NCBI GenBank assembly: GCA_034440115.1
Contig: JAWXBM010000065.1
Span: 1 to 50,780, forward strand
Source of the DNA: JAWXBM01 sp034440115
GTDB taxonomy: Bacteria; Pseudomonadota; Gammaproteobacteria; Xanthomonadales; SZUA-36
Direction: 5' to 3'
Length of the DNA stretch: 50,780 nt
This document shows positions 25,908 to 34,796 of the stretch, one piece after another (within the stretch, counting starts at the first letter, position 1; every line of letters begins with the position of its first letter). The notes beneath the pieces were generated by a model. The model saw only the letters and a program-made list of their open reading frames with translations, did no database searches and was not told the origin of the DNA. A program made the translations under genes and the position numbers.

Positions 25908-28900
25908 TCAGTTAAAACGCCGGAATCCAACCACGCCCACACCCAGTACCAGCAACATCAGCATTATTAAGCCGTAGCGGTCCAGTGTCGGGATGCTCTC
26001 GAAGAACACCGTGTTGGTGATCAGGCAACTGTCACCACCCAAAGCAGCGCTGATTTCGAGGTTTTGGCACTGGTTGTCAATTTCCACTGCACTGCTATAC
26101 ACCGCTTCAATTACCCAACAATGAGTGCTTGGATACTGCGGCTGCACTTCAGAGATAAACGTGCCGGAATCATCCCCGTGGAAAACGTTGACCAGGCCAA
26201 TCGGGTCATCACAGTACAGGCTCAGTTTGTAGTTTTTGTTGACCCCGTCTTCATTATCGCTATCGATCACCCATAGTTTTTCAATCTCGATGTCCACCAG
26301 ATCGGGGCTGTTAGTAATGACGCAAACGAACTGGCCAGATACGACCTCATCAAAGTGACATCCCTGGAGGTCACTCGAGAACAGCCCAACTCCGGTTGGC
26401 GCGCTCGCTGTATAGTCAGGCGTATAGCCGGTTAGAAGCTCCTCGGTTACGTCACAATTCAACTCACCCTGATCGAACGAGGTGACCACGAACTCTACGT
26501 CCTGGCTTTCACTGATGTTCTTGTTCTGGTCGAGTATTAAACCGGTATTACAACTGAGTGTGACTTCGACCTGCATTGGATTACCATCGGTGAAATCCTT
26601 GATCACACGAAACGTTGCACGTTCCGGCAAATCTTCCTGAGTATTGATAATCGTGCAACTACCACCCAGCGCCACGCCGACACAATCCGACTGATTCGCT
26701 GTGTACCCGTTCGGCACCGTTTCCGTAGCCGTACAGGTCGCTCCCGGATTCGCGCCGGTCACGGTGAACACTGCCGGGGTCGACTCAGAAGCATTCTTCG
26801 GCGTGGTGGTCACGGTTCCCGAGGTGCAACTCAGAGCCACTGGCACGGTTGCAGTGCTGTTGGGGCTGAAGTCTTTGTTGACCACGATCGTGTTGCTGCT
26901 GAGCGTGTTGGTGATGGTGCAACTGCCACCCAGCGCCACGCCGGCACAATTTGCCTGGTTGCCCGTGTACCCCACCGGCACCGTTTCTGTTGCAGTACAG
27001 GTCGCTCCCTGGCTTGCGCCGGTCACCGTGAACACAGCCGGGGTCGACTCGGAGGCATTCAGCGGCGTAGCGGTAACGGTTCCCGAGGTGCAACTCAGCG
27101 CCACCGGCACCGTCGCAATACTGTTCGGGCTGAAGTCCTTGTTGACCGTGATCGTGTTGCTGTCGAGCGAGTTGGTAATCGTGCAACTGCTTCCCAACGC
27201 TACTCCTACGCAACCCGACTGATTCGCTGTGTACCCGACCGGCACCGTTTCCGTAGCCGTACAGGTCGCTCCCGCATTCGCGCCAGTTACCGCGAATACC
27301 GCCGGGGTTGACTCGGAAGCATCCAGCGGCGAGTTGGTCACGGTACCCGAGGTGCAGCTCAAAGCCACCGCTACTGTCGCGTTGCTGTTCGGGTTGAAAT
27401 CCTTGTTAACGACGATCGTGTCGCTGTTGACCGTATTGGTGATGGTGCAACTGCCACCCAGCGCCACGCCGGCGCAGTTGGCCTGGTTCCCGGTGTAACC
27501 GTTCGGCACGGTTTCCGTTGCCGTGCAGGTGGCGCCCGGACTGGCGCCGGTTACGGTGAACACCGCCGGTAAGGACTCAGATGCATTCAGCGGCGTCGCG
27601 GTCACCATACCAGAGGTACAGCTCAAAGCCACCGGCACGGTCGCAATGCTGTTTGGGATGAAGTTCTTATTAACCGTGATCGTGTTGCTGTTGAGGGTGT
27701 TGGTGATGGTGCAACTACCGCCCAAGGCCACGCCGACACAAGTCGCCTGGTTGCCCGTGTACCCGGCCGGCACCGACTCCGTCGCCGTACAGGTCGCCCC
27801 CTGACTCGCGCCGGTTACCGTGAACACTGCCGGGTTCGACTCGGAGGCGTTCAGCGGCGTCGTGGTAACAGTACCCGAGGTACAGCTCAAAGCCACCGGC
27901 ACTGTCGCGATGCTGTTTGGGATGAAATCCTTGCTGACCACGATCGTGTTGCTGTTGAGCGTGTTGGTGATCGTACAACTGCCACCCAGCGCCACACCGG
28001 CGCAATTGACCTGGTTCGCTGTGTAGCCGACCGGCACGGTTTCGGTCGCCGTACAGGTCGCTCCCGGATTCGCACCGGTCACCGTGAACACTGCCGGGTT
28101 TGACTCGGAAGCGTTCAGCGGCGTGGTGGTTACGGTGCCCGAGGTGCAGCTCAGTGCCACGGGTACGGTTGAAATGCTGTTAGGAATGAAATTTTTGTTG
28201 ACTGTGATCGTAGCCGGCACCAGGCAAGGGGCCGGAACAGTAATAGTTGTGTTAGCGGTCGTGACGGTCGAACCATACGCCAATGCCCGGCCTACCAAAG
28301 TTGAGGTATCTCCGAAGGTAATACTGAGACCTTCAGCAGTACCACGGAAAATGGTCCCGATGAAGTTACTGTTGGCTCCGATTGTAGTGGCGCCTGACGG
28401 AGCCCAGAATACATTGTCCTCACAGGCACCGCCTGCCATGACAATATTGGAATTGGCCCCCGGGTCAAGTGCACCACCGGGCCTGAAGATATGTACACCG
28501 GTGCCAGTGAGGGTCACTGTTGTACTTGTGGTTATGCTCATTGCACCCGTACTGGAATAGCAGCCAGGAGGAAATTCTCCGGGCGGACCGCCGCCAATAC
28601 TGATTGCGTTCAGAGCGACAGCGGCGCCGATAGGTGTACAGACTTGCGAAATCAGATCGTTGCGAGCAGCGTTTTGATCTGTTCCGGTCTGAGCGGGACA
28701 AGGCACAGCTATTGCCCCGGTGACCGCCGGTGCCACGGCGGGTGGCGTGGTATAACATACGTCACCGGTAATGCTTGTTCCGGCCGTTGTGTTGGTAAAG
28801 GTTGAGGAAACTATCGCGTACGGACTGGTCGACCCCAGATCGGGTGCGGTTGCGGCCAGCGCTGGCACGGAGCCCAGCAACAACGCTGTACACCCCAGTG

Positions 28901-29000
28901 CTAACGGTAAACCACTTAACCTTCGTTGGTTTGAGTTGGTTCTGCAAACGCTGTACCCAACACCCCTGAGAATTACGATTGATCCGTACATGAAGTTCAT
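25908..29000 (-). CDS. DUF3494 ice-binding-type surface protein with six 88-residue repeats and IPTL-CTERM tail
   Basis: A 1,030-residue exported protein. ATG 29000 has AAGGAA just upstream. The signal ends LLLGSVPALAA. Residues of about 50-265 are a DUF3494 ice-binding/adhesive fold (ARNDLISQVCTPIGAAVALN, PGCYSSTGAMSITTSTTVTL, FIGTIFRGTAEGLSI). Six repeats of 88 residues follow (core VALSCTSGTVTTTPLNASES, GATCTATETVPVGYT, GSCTITNT). A second stalk (FTDGNPMQVEVTLSCNTGLI) and a tail (IPTLDRYGLIMLMLLVLG, RRF) end the protein. Probably exported and sorted at the IPTL signal by an exosortase-H-like enzyme encoded elsewhere. DUF3494 proteins bind ice or act as adhesins, so the true ligand is open. 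Confidence 0.85.
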   Translation of the reverse strand: MNFMYGSIVILRGVGYSVCRTNSNQRRLSGLPLALGCTALLLGSVPALAATAPDLGSTSPYAIVSSTFTNTTAGTSITGDVCYTTPPAVAPAVTGAIAVPCPAQTGTDQNAARNDLISQVCTPIGAAVALNAISIGGGPPGEFPPGCYSSTGAMSITTSTTVTLTGTGVHIFRPGGALDPGANSNIVMAGGACEDNVFWAPSGATTIGANSNFIGTIFRGTAEGLSITFGDTSTLVGRALAYGSTVTTANTTITVPAPCLVPATITVNKNFIPNSISTVPVALSCTSGTVTTTPLNASESNPAVFTVTGANPGATCTATETVPVGYTANQVNCAGVALGGSCTITNTLNSNTIVVSKDFIPNSIATVPVALSCTSGTVTTTPLNASESNPAVFTVTGASQGATCTATESVPAGYTGNQATCVGVALGGSCTITNTLNSNTITVNKNFIPNSIATVPVALSCTSGMVTATPLNASESLPAVFTVTGASPGATCTATETVPNGYTGNQANCAGVALGGSCTITNTVNSDTIVVNKDFNPNSNATVAVALSCTSGTVTNSPLDASESTPAVFAVTGANAGATCTATETVPVGYTANQSGCVGVALGSSCTITNSLDSNTITVNKDFSPNSIATVPVALSCTSGTVTATPLNASESTPAVFTVTGASQGATCTATETVPVGYTGNQANCAGVALGGSCTITNTLSSNTIVVNKDFSPNSTATVPVALSCTSGTVTTTPKNASESTPAVFTVTGANPGATCTATETVPNGYTANQSDCVGVALGGSCTIINTQEDLPERATFRVIKDFTDGNPMQVEVTLSCNTGLILDQNKNISESQDVEFVVTSFDQGELNCDVTEELLTGYTPDYTASAPTGVGLFSSDLQGCHFDEVVSGQFVCVITNSPDLVDIEIEKLWVIDSDNEDGVNKNYKLSLYCDDPIGLVNVFHGDDSGTFISEVQPQYPSTHCWVIEAVYSSAVEIDNQCQNLEISAALGGDSCLITNTVFFESIPTLDRYGLIMLMLLVLGVGVVGFRRFN
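26640..28225 (-). repeat. Six 264-bp coding tandem repeats
   Basis: Units recur every 264 bases (for example the ACTCGGAAGC-type segment at about 26,780, 27,045 and onward). They encode six highly similar 88-residue domains, each with four cysteines. The similarity at DNA level suggests recent duplication or gene conversion, so copy number could vary between strains and could be misassembled from short reads. Confidence 0.9.
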
Positions 29001-29141
29001 AATTTTCCTTGTGTACCTAAGCTGGCGACAGCGCTTTGTTTAAACAGGATTACAAACAGCCATCATGAGCTGGCCTTTGTACTTTAACACAAGCCGACAC
29101 AGCCTTGATACCATTCGCACACAGGACCGCTGACTGGACGA

Positions 29142-29210
29142 TAGCGGGCTCAATTCCCACCGTCTGTACGCTAGCGGGCTCAATTCCCACCGTCTGTACG
29201 CTAGCGAACG
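29142..29210. repeat. 30-bp direct repeat carrying the CGCTAGCG palindrome
   Basis: A 30-base unit (29142-29171) is repeated exactly at 29172-29201, with a partial third copy. Each copy ends with TGTACGCTAGCG; the second site (29195-29210) reads TGTACGCTAGCGAACG. It lies between the divergent ice-binding-type gene and the DUF1840 gene and may control either. Confidence 0.75.
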
Positions 29211-29285
29211 GAGAGAAACCCGGGGATATCGTGTAAACCCCAATTTCCCGTACAATCTGGGCTCAGCGAGAACAGGAGAATAGAA

Positions 29286-29609
29286 ATGCTGGTTCGTTTC
29301 AGCTCTGTTGAAACAAGGTCTGTGCTGATGTTCGGCGACATTGCGGTTTCATTGATCAAGATGATGGGCGCAACAGGTAAAGTGCCGGGAGCGATCAGTG
29401 CAGAAGATATTCCTGCCGCATTGACAGGTCTGCGAGAACAATTGGAAATTGCTTTGGTGGCAAGCGCTGGTGCAACTGACCCAGCAGATAACAAGAATGT
29501 GCAAGACGATGAGCCGCCAATTTCACTGAAAATGCGCGCGGGGCCACTGATCCAGATTCTGCAGCGTGCTGCTGTCGCCGGTGCGGCAGTGATGTGGGAA
29601 AAGGAGTAA
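29286..29609 (+). CDS. DUF1840 family protein
   Basis: A 107-residue cytoplasmic protein with AGGAG seven bases before ATG. It matches the DUF1840 pattern: MLVRFSSVETRSVLMFGDIA, SLIKMMGATGKVPGAI, and a C-terminal MRAGPLIQILQRAAVAGAAV. The family occurs in proteobacteria and its function is unknown. A 20-codon GTG frame follows at about 29,616 (SNDSLESELDFLHLELLNQ); it could be a translated short peptide but has no other support. Confidence 0.85.
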   Translation: MLVRFSSVETRSVLMFGDIAVSLIKMMGATGKVPGAISAEDIPAALTGLREQLEIALVASAGATDPADNKNVQDDEPPISLKMRAGPLIQILQRAAVAGAAVMWEKE

Positions 29610-29733
29610 GGCCGGTGTCAAACGATAGTCTTGAATCCGAACTCGACTTCCTGCACCTGGAATTATTGAACCAATAGATCCTTTGCGTCTGCCAAATAGT
29701 CGACGGCTGAATGGATACTCAAGAGGAATGAAA

Positions 29734-29770
29734 AAAAACCACCGGCTTGCGTCTATGCCGGTGGTTTTTA
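29734..29770. terminator. Rho-independent terminator
   Basis: ACCACCGGC pairs with GCCGGTGGT around a ten-base loop. It is flanked by an A run on the left and TTTTT on the right, so it can work in both directions. It ends the DUF1840 transcript. Confidence 0.85.
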
Positions 29771-29898
29771 CTTGAATCCGGAATGTGTACCCAAACTCAA
29801 ATGGGGGTATTTGAGCTGGGTACGGAGGGCAGAACTCTCCGGATCCAAGATCTTACAACCTGTTGAACGCTAGTCTAGGCTACTGCAAATCACTCGTC

Positions 29899-29990
29899 TG
29901 TACGCCACCGAACAAAGTAAACGCTCACTGACGCATAACTATCTGACATTCAATGCCGGAATATGGGGTTTGTATGCGAGCTAGCGAACA
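29899..29990. promoter_or_regulatory. Two palindrome-type sites upstream of dodecin
   Basis: TGTACGCCACCGAACA (29899-29914) and GCTAGCGAACA (29980-29990, preceded by TGTATGCGA) match the TGTNCGCYASCGNACA pattern repeated across this island. They lie 100-190 bases before the dodecin start. The regulator is unknown. The rest of 29,771-30,090 has no gene. Confidence 0.5.
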
Positions 29991-30090
29991 GAGCAGGCGA
30001 ATTCATTGGTTTAAGCTCGCCCTGGCTGCGGTTGAGCCGTAGCTGCTTGGCTTGACAGGCCATTCAATTTTTCAAACCAAGGAATTATTT

Positions 30091-30297
30091 ATGTCAGTTG
30101 CACGAATTACAGAAATCATTGCTTCATCGAAAGTTTCTTTTGAAGATGCGATCAAAAATGGCCTTAAACGCGCCGGAAAAACCTTGAAGAACATTCAGGG
30201 AGCCTGGGTTGAGTCACAAAAAGTTACCTGCGACTCCACGGGTCAAATTACCGAATACCGAGTTTTTCTTAAAGTAACGTTTATACTCGAAGATTAG
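30091..30297 (+). CDS. Dodecin
   Basis: A 68-residue protein with ATG 30091 and AAGGAA seven bases upstream; the longer frame from 30,052 has no support. The dodecin signatures are clear: VARITEIIASSKVSFEDAIK, GLKRAGKTLKNIQGAWVESQ and YRVFLKVTFILED. Dodecins form dodecameric flavin (or CoA/FMN) binding shells that buffer flavins and protect against photo-oxidation. It lies 19 bases before the next gene, probably as an operon. Confidence 0.92.
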   Translation: MSVARITEIIASSKVSFEDAIKNGLKRAGKTLKNIQGAWVESQKVTCDSTGQITEYRVFLKVTFILED

Positions 30298-30315
30298 CAG
30301 CCTGTCGGACTAAAG

Positions 30316-31269
30316 ATGATCCTGCGATTGGTCAAACCCGACAGGCTTCTGGGACCTGTAGTGTTAAGCACTGCTTTGTGCATAGGCTGTGTCCTGCATG
30401 GCGCAGCGTGGGCGGACCTGACTATCGAGGGCATTCATTCTCCCGGAATGTATGGCGGTGTTGAACGGGAAGTGATCTACCTGCGCGACAATCAAATGCG
30501 GATCGACCGTCTGCCAGCGCCAACGGCGGACCATGGGCAGGACAACAAGTCAGACAGCGGGCCTGGTAGCGACGTTGCCAGCAGTGTGTTGACCCGGTTT
30601 TCCGGCAGCCCGGCTGGAATGCTCTACCTTGAGCATGAGTCAAAGCGCGTGCAAATTATTTCCTCTCTGCGAGAAATTGGCTCGGATCAATCTGCCAGCG
30701 AGGTACCTATCGTAATGCAGGGCGAAACCAGGGAAATGCTGGGGCGCACCGCCCACCGTTACGATTTTTCGTTCACTGGGAGTGTTGACCCGCTGGTGTT
30801 GCTCGGTCAGCAATTGCCAACCGGGCTGGCAGCCTTGGTCCGCATTGATCTGCAGGTTACCGGTACGGCCTGGGTCGCCCCGGATATGGAGGGTGCCAAT
30901 GAACTGGCCGATTTCTTTGCACAACTGAGCAAGCGGCAACTGATTATCCAGCCGCTTGGTCAAGCCGGAGCGGAAACAGCGCAAGACTTATCGATTTTAT
31001 CTCCCGAACTTTCGAAAGCATTTACTGCGGTAGCAGCGCAGATCACCAGAGCAGGCTTTCCATTGAAGATACAGACGCAGTCCCAGACGAACATTTACCC
31101 GCAAGGCAGCGTGGCGATACTGATTCAAGGCATGCTGGACACCCTGGGAATAGCCAGCCAGCAAAGTACTGAGTCAGTGGTTACCGCGGTAAATACAGGC
31201 AAGGTGCCGCCTGAGCTCTTCTACGGTGGCTTATTGCCTCCTGGTTACTCACTTAATACCCCCCAATAA
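30316..31269 (+). CDS. Secreted protein of unknown function
   Basis: A 317-residue protein with a signal peptide (STALCIGCVLHGAAWA) and an extended, mostly beta-type mature part that starts DLTIEGIHSPGMYGGVEREV. YLRDNQMRIDRLPAP and QGETREMLGRTAHRYDFSF recall DUF4412-like periplasmic folds, in which a short barrel binds a lipid or a protein partner, but I cannot assign it. It follows dodecin and converges on the Crp-type regulator. Confidence 0.65.
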   Translation: MILRLVKPDRLLGPVVLSTALCIGCVLHGAAWADLTIEGIHSPGMYGGVEREVIYLRDNQMRIDRLPAPTADHGQDNKSDSGPGSDVASSVLTRFSGSPAGMLYLEHESKRVQIISSLREIGSDQSASEVPIVMQGETREMLGRTAHRYDFSFTGSVDPLVLLGQQLPTGLAALVRIDLQVTGTAWVAPDMEGANELADFFAQLSKRQLIIQPLGQAGAETAQDLSILSPELSKAFTAVAAQITRAGFPLKIQTQSQTNIYPQGSVAILIQGMLDTLGIASQQSTESVVTAVNTGKVPPELFYGGLLPPGYSLNTPQ

Positions 31270-31295
31270 GGCAGTATTAAGCCGAACAGGTTTCA

Positions 31296-32027
31296 TTAAG
31301 AGTTGAATGCTATCAAACGGTCGGTTTCCCCTTTGACCACGGCGTAGCATTCACAACAAAGCTTTTCAAGCAAGGGGCGGTTGAGTACCGTGATCTTGCC
31401 GCGGTGATATTTGATGACCCCCAAATGCTGCAATTTACCCGCTGCCTCAGTCACACCCTCACGCCGTACGCCTAACATATTGGCGATCAACTCCTGGGTC
31501 ATCACCAGACGATTGCCAGCAAGCCGGTCCAGTGACAGAAGCAGCCAGCGACAAAGCTGCTGGTCTATTGAATGGTTGCGGTTGCAAACAGCCGTCTGGG
31601 CCATTTGCGTGATCAAGGCCTGGGTATAGCGCAGCATCAGCATGCGCATATCGGCGTGCTCATTGAACTCCGCCCTGAGCAATTTTGAGGTTACCGAGAA
31701 CGCGGAACCTTTGCTCTGCACCACGGCCCGGCTGGGTGTGCTTCGTCCTCCCATAAATACGGCAATGCCAACCACGCCCTCGTTACCCACCACCGAAATT
31801 TCCGCCGACGCGCCACTCTTCATCACATACAGCAGTGAAACGATGGAGTCAGTGGGGAAATAGACATTCCTCAAGGAATCGCCGGATTCGTACAGTACTT
31901 TGCCCAGCGGCAGATCCACCACTTTCATTTGAGGAAATAACCGTTCTTGAGTTTCCGGCGGAAAAGCCGCCAGTAGACCATTCTGCCGAAGTTCTGGTTC
32001 TTTACGGGTTTTCATACAGGCTCTCAT
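31296..32027 (-). CDS. Crp/Fnr-family transcriptional regulator
   Basis: A 243-residue protein. ATG 32027 has AGGAGG eight bases upstream, so it is preferred over 32054. An N-terminal cyclic-nucleotide-binding fold (LGKVLYESGDSLRNVYFPTD, GNEGVVGIAVFMGG) is followed by a C-terminal winged helix (MTQELIANMLGVRREGVTEA, LGVIKYHRGKITVLNRP). There is no Fnr-type N-terminal cysteine cluster, and the canonical cAMP residues are not obvious, so the effector is unknown. It sits inside the stress island and is a candidate regulator of it. Confidence 0.85.
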   Translation of the reverse strand: MRACMKTRKEPELRQNGLLAAFPPETQERLFPQMKVVDLPLGKVLYESGDSLRNVYFPTDSIVSLLYVMKSGASAEISVVGNEGVVGIAVFMGGRSTPSRAVVQSKGSAFSVTSKLLRAEFNEHADMRMLMLRYTQALITQMAQTAVCNRNHSIDQQLCRWLLLSLDRLAGNRLVMTQELIANMLGVRREGVTEAAGKLQHLGVIKYHRGKITVLNRPLLEKLCCECYAVVKGETDRLIAFNS

Positions 32028-32216
32028 GGTTGATCCTCCTGTTTGGGTGATCACGAGTCTACATGCAGTAAATTGGCGAGCATATTATGCATGCCGGTAG
32101 CGTATGCTGGCACACATAGCATCACTGGAATTCGGAATATGTAGTTGATGTAGAAATCAATTGCTTCTGGTCGGTGCCCAATCTGTCGGCTTGGACCGTT
32201 GAGCTTGGCTGCAGCC

Positions 32217-32327
32217 AAAAAAATACCCGGCATGTCGCGCTATGGCGAATGCCGGGATCGTGCCGTGGCAGAAAGTCTGGTTGCCACGCTGCAGATGGGA
32301 CTGAACCAACTGCCGGTATTTAAATAA
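32217..32327 (+). pseudogene. IS3-family transposase fragment
   Basis: About 36 codons in frame read MSRYGECRDRAVAESLVATL, which matches the conserved MSRKGNCWDNAVAESFFATL-type segment of the IS3/IS407 integrase domain, including the catalytic glutamate region. There is no flanking transposase sequence, so this is a small relic. The bases from 32,028 to 32,216 show no gene. Confidence 0.65.
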
Positions 32328-32342
32328 TCTGCAAGGTAGCGA

Positions 32343-32888
32343 TCAGCGTACCGTCAGGTTGTTGACCACTTTGTGTACACCGTCGACTTTGCTGGTGGTG
32401 GCTACAGCCGCATTACGCGCGGCGTTGGAATCAACAAATCCGCCCAAGCTGACCTCACCTCGATTGACTTCAACATCGATTTTCATTGATTTGACTGTCG
32501 GGTCTTCTGCCAAAGCCGCTTTAACTCGGGCCTGCAGCGTTTTGTCGTCAACGTATTCGCCGGTCATTCGATTGCCGCCATCAGATACCTGCAGGTTGTT
32601 TTCCACAGACGCAACACCGGAGATGCCTCTGGCAATCTCACCAGCGCGTGTCACCTGTGCCTGGGAATCGACGAAACCGTTCAACTGAACGCGATTACGA
32701 TCAACTTCAACATCTATGTTCAAGCCATCGGTGTCCGCATCGGCGAGCAAAGAAGACTTGATACTTGCAGCGATGGACGTATCATCCACCACTTCTCCCG
32801 TGGAGCGGTGCTTTCCCGAAGCAGCACAGCCAGCGAGCGCTGTTAGAATCAGCGCTAAACTAAATACCAAAACCATTTTCATTTTCAT
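32343..32888 (-). CDS. BON-domain lipoprotein (two BON domains)
   Basis: A 181-residue protein; ATG 32888 has AGGAG eight bases upstream. The signal is VFSLALILTALAGCAASG with a lipobox. Two BON domains follow (TSIAASIKSSLLADADTDGL with VQLNGFVDSQAQVTRAGEIA, and TLQARVKAALAEDPTVKSMK with VSLGGFVDSNAARNAAVATT). BON proteins (OsmY/Slp-like) protect the periplasm and outer membrane in osmotic or envelope stress. A TGTTCGCCAGCACACA site at 33,029-33,044 lies about 140 bp upstream. Confidence 0.85.
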   Translation of the reverse strand: MKMKMVLVFSLALILTALAGCAASGKHRSTGEVVDDTSIAASIKSSLLADADTDGLNIDVEVDRNRVQLNGFVDSQAQVTRAGEIARGISGVASVENNLQVSDGGNRMTGEYVDDKTLQARVKAALAEDPTVKSMKIDVEVNRGEVSLGGFVDSNAARNAAVATTSKVDGVHKVVNNLTVR

Positions 32889-33028
32889 TAGTACTTCTCC
32901 TCGAACAAAAGGGTTGAACCCCAACTGGAATGAATAGACCGTTCCGGCCGGGTTCGAACCAGGCGGTATAGCAATTTGACCTGCTTCCCGAACACAACGC
33001 GAGGTTAATACCTTTCAGAAAAACTGTC

Positions 33029-33044
33029 TGTTCGCCAGCACACA
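33029..33044. promoter_or_regulatory. Palindrome-type site upstream of BON lipoprotein
   Basis: TGTTCGCCAGCACACA matches the TGTNCGCYASCGNACA pattern with one change in the core. It lies between the phospholipase-D gene end (33,059) and the BON lipoprotein start. Confidence 0.4.
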
Positions 33045-33058
33045 CAGTACGCGCCTGG

Positions 33059-34621
33059 TCATAGTTCGCTATCCAGCGGCAGCAGCGCCAGGAGGCTCAC
33101 CAAAAAGCGTTGCCAAACACTGCGGGCAGGCTCCTTCTGATGATCATTTGGCTGCTCTGACTCCAGGGTGCGCCAGATCAAATGCTGTCCTTTGCCATGT
33201 TTGTTCGGCTGCAACAGCACCTGGTAAGCATTGGCAGGTTGTGCCATAGCCTCAAAGCGCCGCGCCAGTTCCTCACCCAGTTCCGGGCTGTCGATCAGCA
33301 AACCGATTTCGGTGTTCAGGTGCATCGATCTTTGATCGAAGTTCATCGAGCCGACAAAGATCTGCTTGCGGTCGAAGACGAACATTTTTGCATGCAGGGA
33401 ATAGGTGCCATGACGTGACATGGCAGCCGTCTGGCCGCTGCCGCGGATATTGCCCAACAGCGCCCGAATCTCGTACAACTCCACGCCTTCTTCCAGCAGT
33501 GGCACGCGGTAACCCATATAACCCGAATGTGCCAAGGTCACAGTCGAAGAAGTCAGCGAGTTGGTCAGAATGCGAACACGCACATCACGCTGGCGCAAAT
33601 CCCTGAAGATCTGCATGCCTTCTTCACCGGGGACAAGGTACGGTGTGATCATCAGCAGCTCTGACTGCACTGCCATGGAGGCTGCCGCAACCGGCCGGCG
33701 CATCAACCTGCCAACGATGGTTCCGTCTTCCACCTTTTTCTTGTCAGGGCTGTCGCTGATCATTTGTGCATATGCCCAAACCAGCGGCAGGCGACCGTCA
33801 ATCATGCCCTTGAACGGCTCGCCGGAGGCCACTCGTTTGAAAAAGTCAATCCCGTCAGCAGCCACTTCCGCAGGTTCGTCTTGAGTAAGTTCCCGATGAC
33901 CTTTCAAAGCGGTGCGTGAAGATGCACGAGTGGAAAGTGCTTCACTGGGAATGGACAAGGCATGGTTCCAAAACTCATCGAATGAGGCAGACAATTGCTT
34001 AACAATCGGGCCGATGGCGAAAACATCGTTATCGGCATATTGCTCTGCTGCATCGACCTGAAAATACTGGTCGCCGATGTTTCGCCCGCCAATCATGGCC
34101 ACCGAATTGTCTGCGACGATCATTTTGTTATGCATACGATAGTTCAGGCGTGAGTAGTTCAGCATGAAATCCAGAGCCTTGAGTGTTAAAGAATGCCCAC
34201 GGTAGGTAAACGGATTGTAGAAGCGAATTTCAATTGCAGGGTGAGCAGACAGCGATGTAATCTGCTCGTCACCAGCGATGGACTCTCCATCATCGAGTAG
34301 CAGCCGAACCCGCACTCCATGATCGGCTGCACGCAGCACGGCATCGGTCACCAGTCGGCCTGAATCATCGCCGCGGAATATGGAATACTGCAGATCCAGT
34401 GTGCGTTCGGCAGCATTGATAATCTGCATCCGTGTCAAGTAGCCGTCGGCACCAAATGACAACAGTCGAAATCCGGACTTGCCATCGTGCTCTGCAATCG
34501 CAACTGCTGATTGATTGCCCAGTTTTGTTTGTATCGAGTCAGGCAGGGCGGTCGATACAATCTTTGGATAGTCATGCCCTGGTGGCAGTGACGAGCATGC
34601 GTTCAGGCACGCGCATATCAC
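33059..34621 (-). CDS. Phospholipase-D-family lipoprotein (ClsC-like)
   Basis: A protein of 520 residues or more with two HKD motifs: HNKMIVADNSVAMIGGRNIG and HAKMFVFDRKQIFVGSMNFD. These are the catalytic motifs of cardiolipin-synthase-type PLD enzymes, and the arrangement resembles ClsC. The only standard start is GTG 34621, which leaves a signal that is too short (ICACLNACSSLP). In frame, the codons upstream encode RTFRIAWFLV, making a normal lipoprotein signal, but no ATG, GTG or TTG lies before it. An ATC at 34,664-34,666 has AGGGA eight bases upstream. The true start is uncertain. Confidence 0.8.
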   Translation of the reverse strand: MICACLNACSSLPPGHDYPKIVSTALPDSIQTKLGNQSAVAIAEHDGKSGFRLLSFGADGYLTRMQIINAAERTLDLQYSIFRGDDSGRLVTDAVLRAADHGVRVRLLLDDGESIAGDEQITSLSAHPAIEIRFYNPFTYRGHSLTLKALDFMLNYSRLNYRMHNKMIVADNSVAMIGGRNIGDQYFQVDAAEQYADNDVFAIGPIVKQLSASFDEFWNHALSIPSEALSTRASSRTALKGHRELTQDEPAEVAADGIDFFKRVASGEPFKGMIDGRLPLVWAYAQMISDSPDKKKVEDGTIVGRLMRRPVAAASMAVQSELLMITPYLVPGEEGMQIFRDLRQRDVRVRILTNSLTSSTVTLAHSGYMGYRVPLLEEGVELYEIRALLGNIRGSGQTAAMSRHGTYSLHAKMFVFDRKQIFVGSMNFDQRSMHLNTEIGLLIDSPELGEELARRFEAMAQPANAYQVLLQPNKHGKGQHLIWRTLESEQPNDHQKEPARSVWQRFLVSLLALLPLDSEL

Positions 34622-34741
34622 TAGAAACCATGCAATTCGGAACGTACGGGCGGGATGGCTGGTGATGGCGTTTGTCCCTGGTGAGCTGAAAGCAAGCAGA
34701 CTCAGTAAACCAAGTTTGCCAGTAGCGATGACAAATTACGG

Positions 34742-34755
34742 TGTGCCAGCGCACA
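34742..34755. promoter_or_regulatory. Shortened palindrome-type site
   Basis: TGTGCCAGCGCACA lies upstream of the phospholipase-D gene, a two-base-shorter version of the TGTNCGCYASCGNACA pattern. The region 34,622-34,796 has no gene. Confidence 0.3.
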
Positions 34756-34796
34756 TAAGGCCCCTTGACTGTACCGTGTTGGATAAGCGCAGGCTG

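Noticed and set aside
26640..28225. Regular direct repeats that could suggest a CRISPR array
   Set aside because: The unit is 264 bp, lies in frame within one coding sequence and encodes near-identical 88-residue domains; there are no unique spacers and no cas genes.
26701..28560. Several plus-strand and alternate-frame open frames across the repeats
   Set aside because: They are antisense shadows of the repeat region, created by periodic low-stop sequence; none has a ribosome-binding site or a family match.
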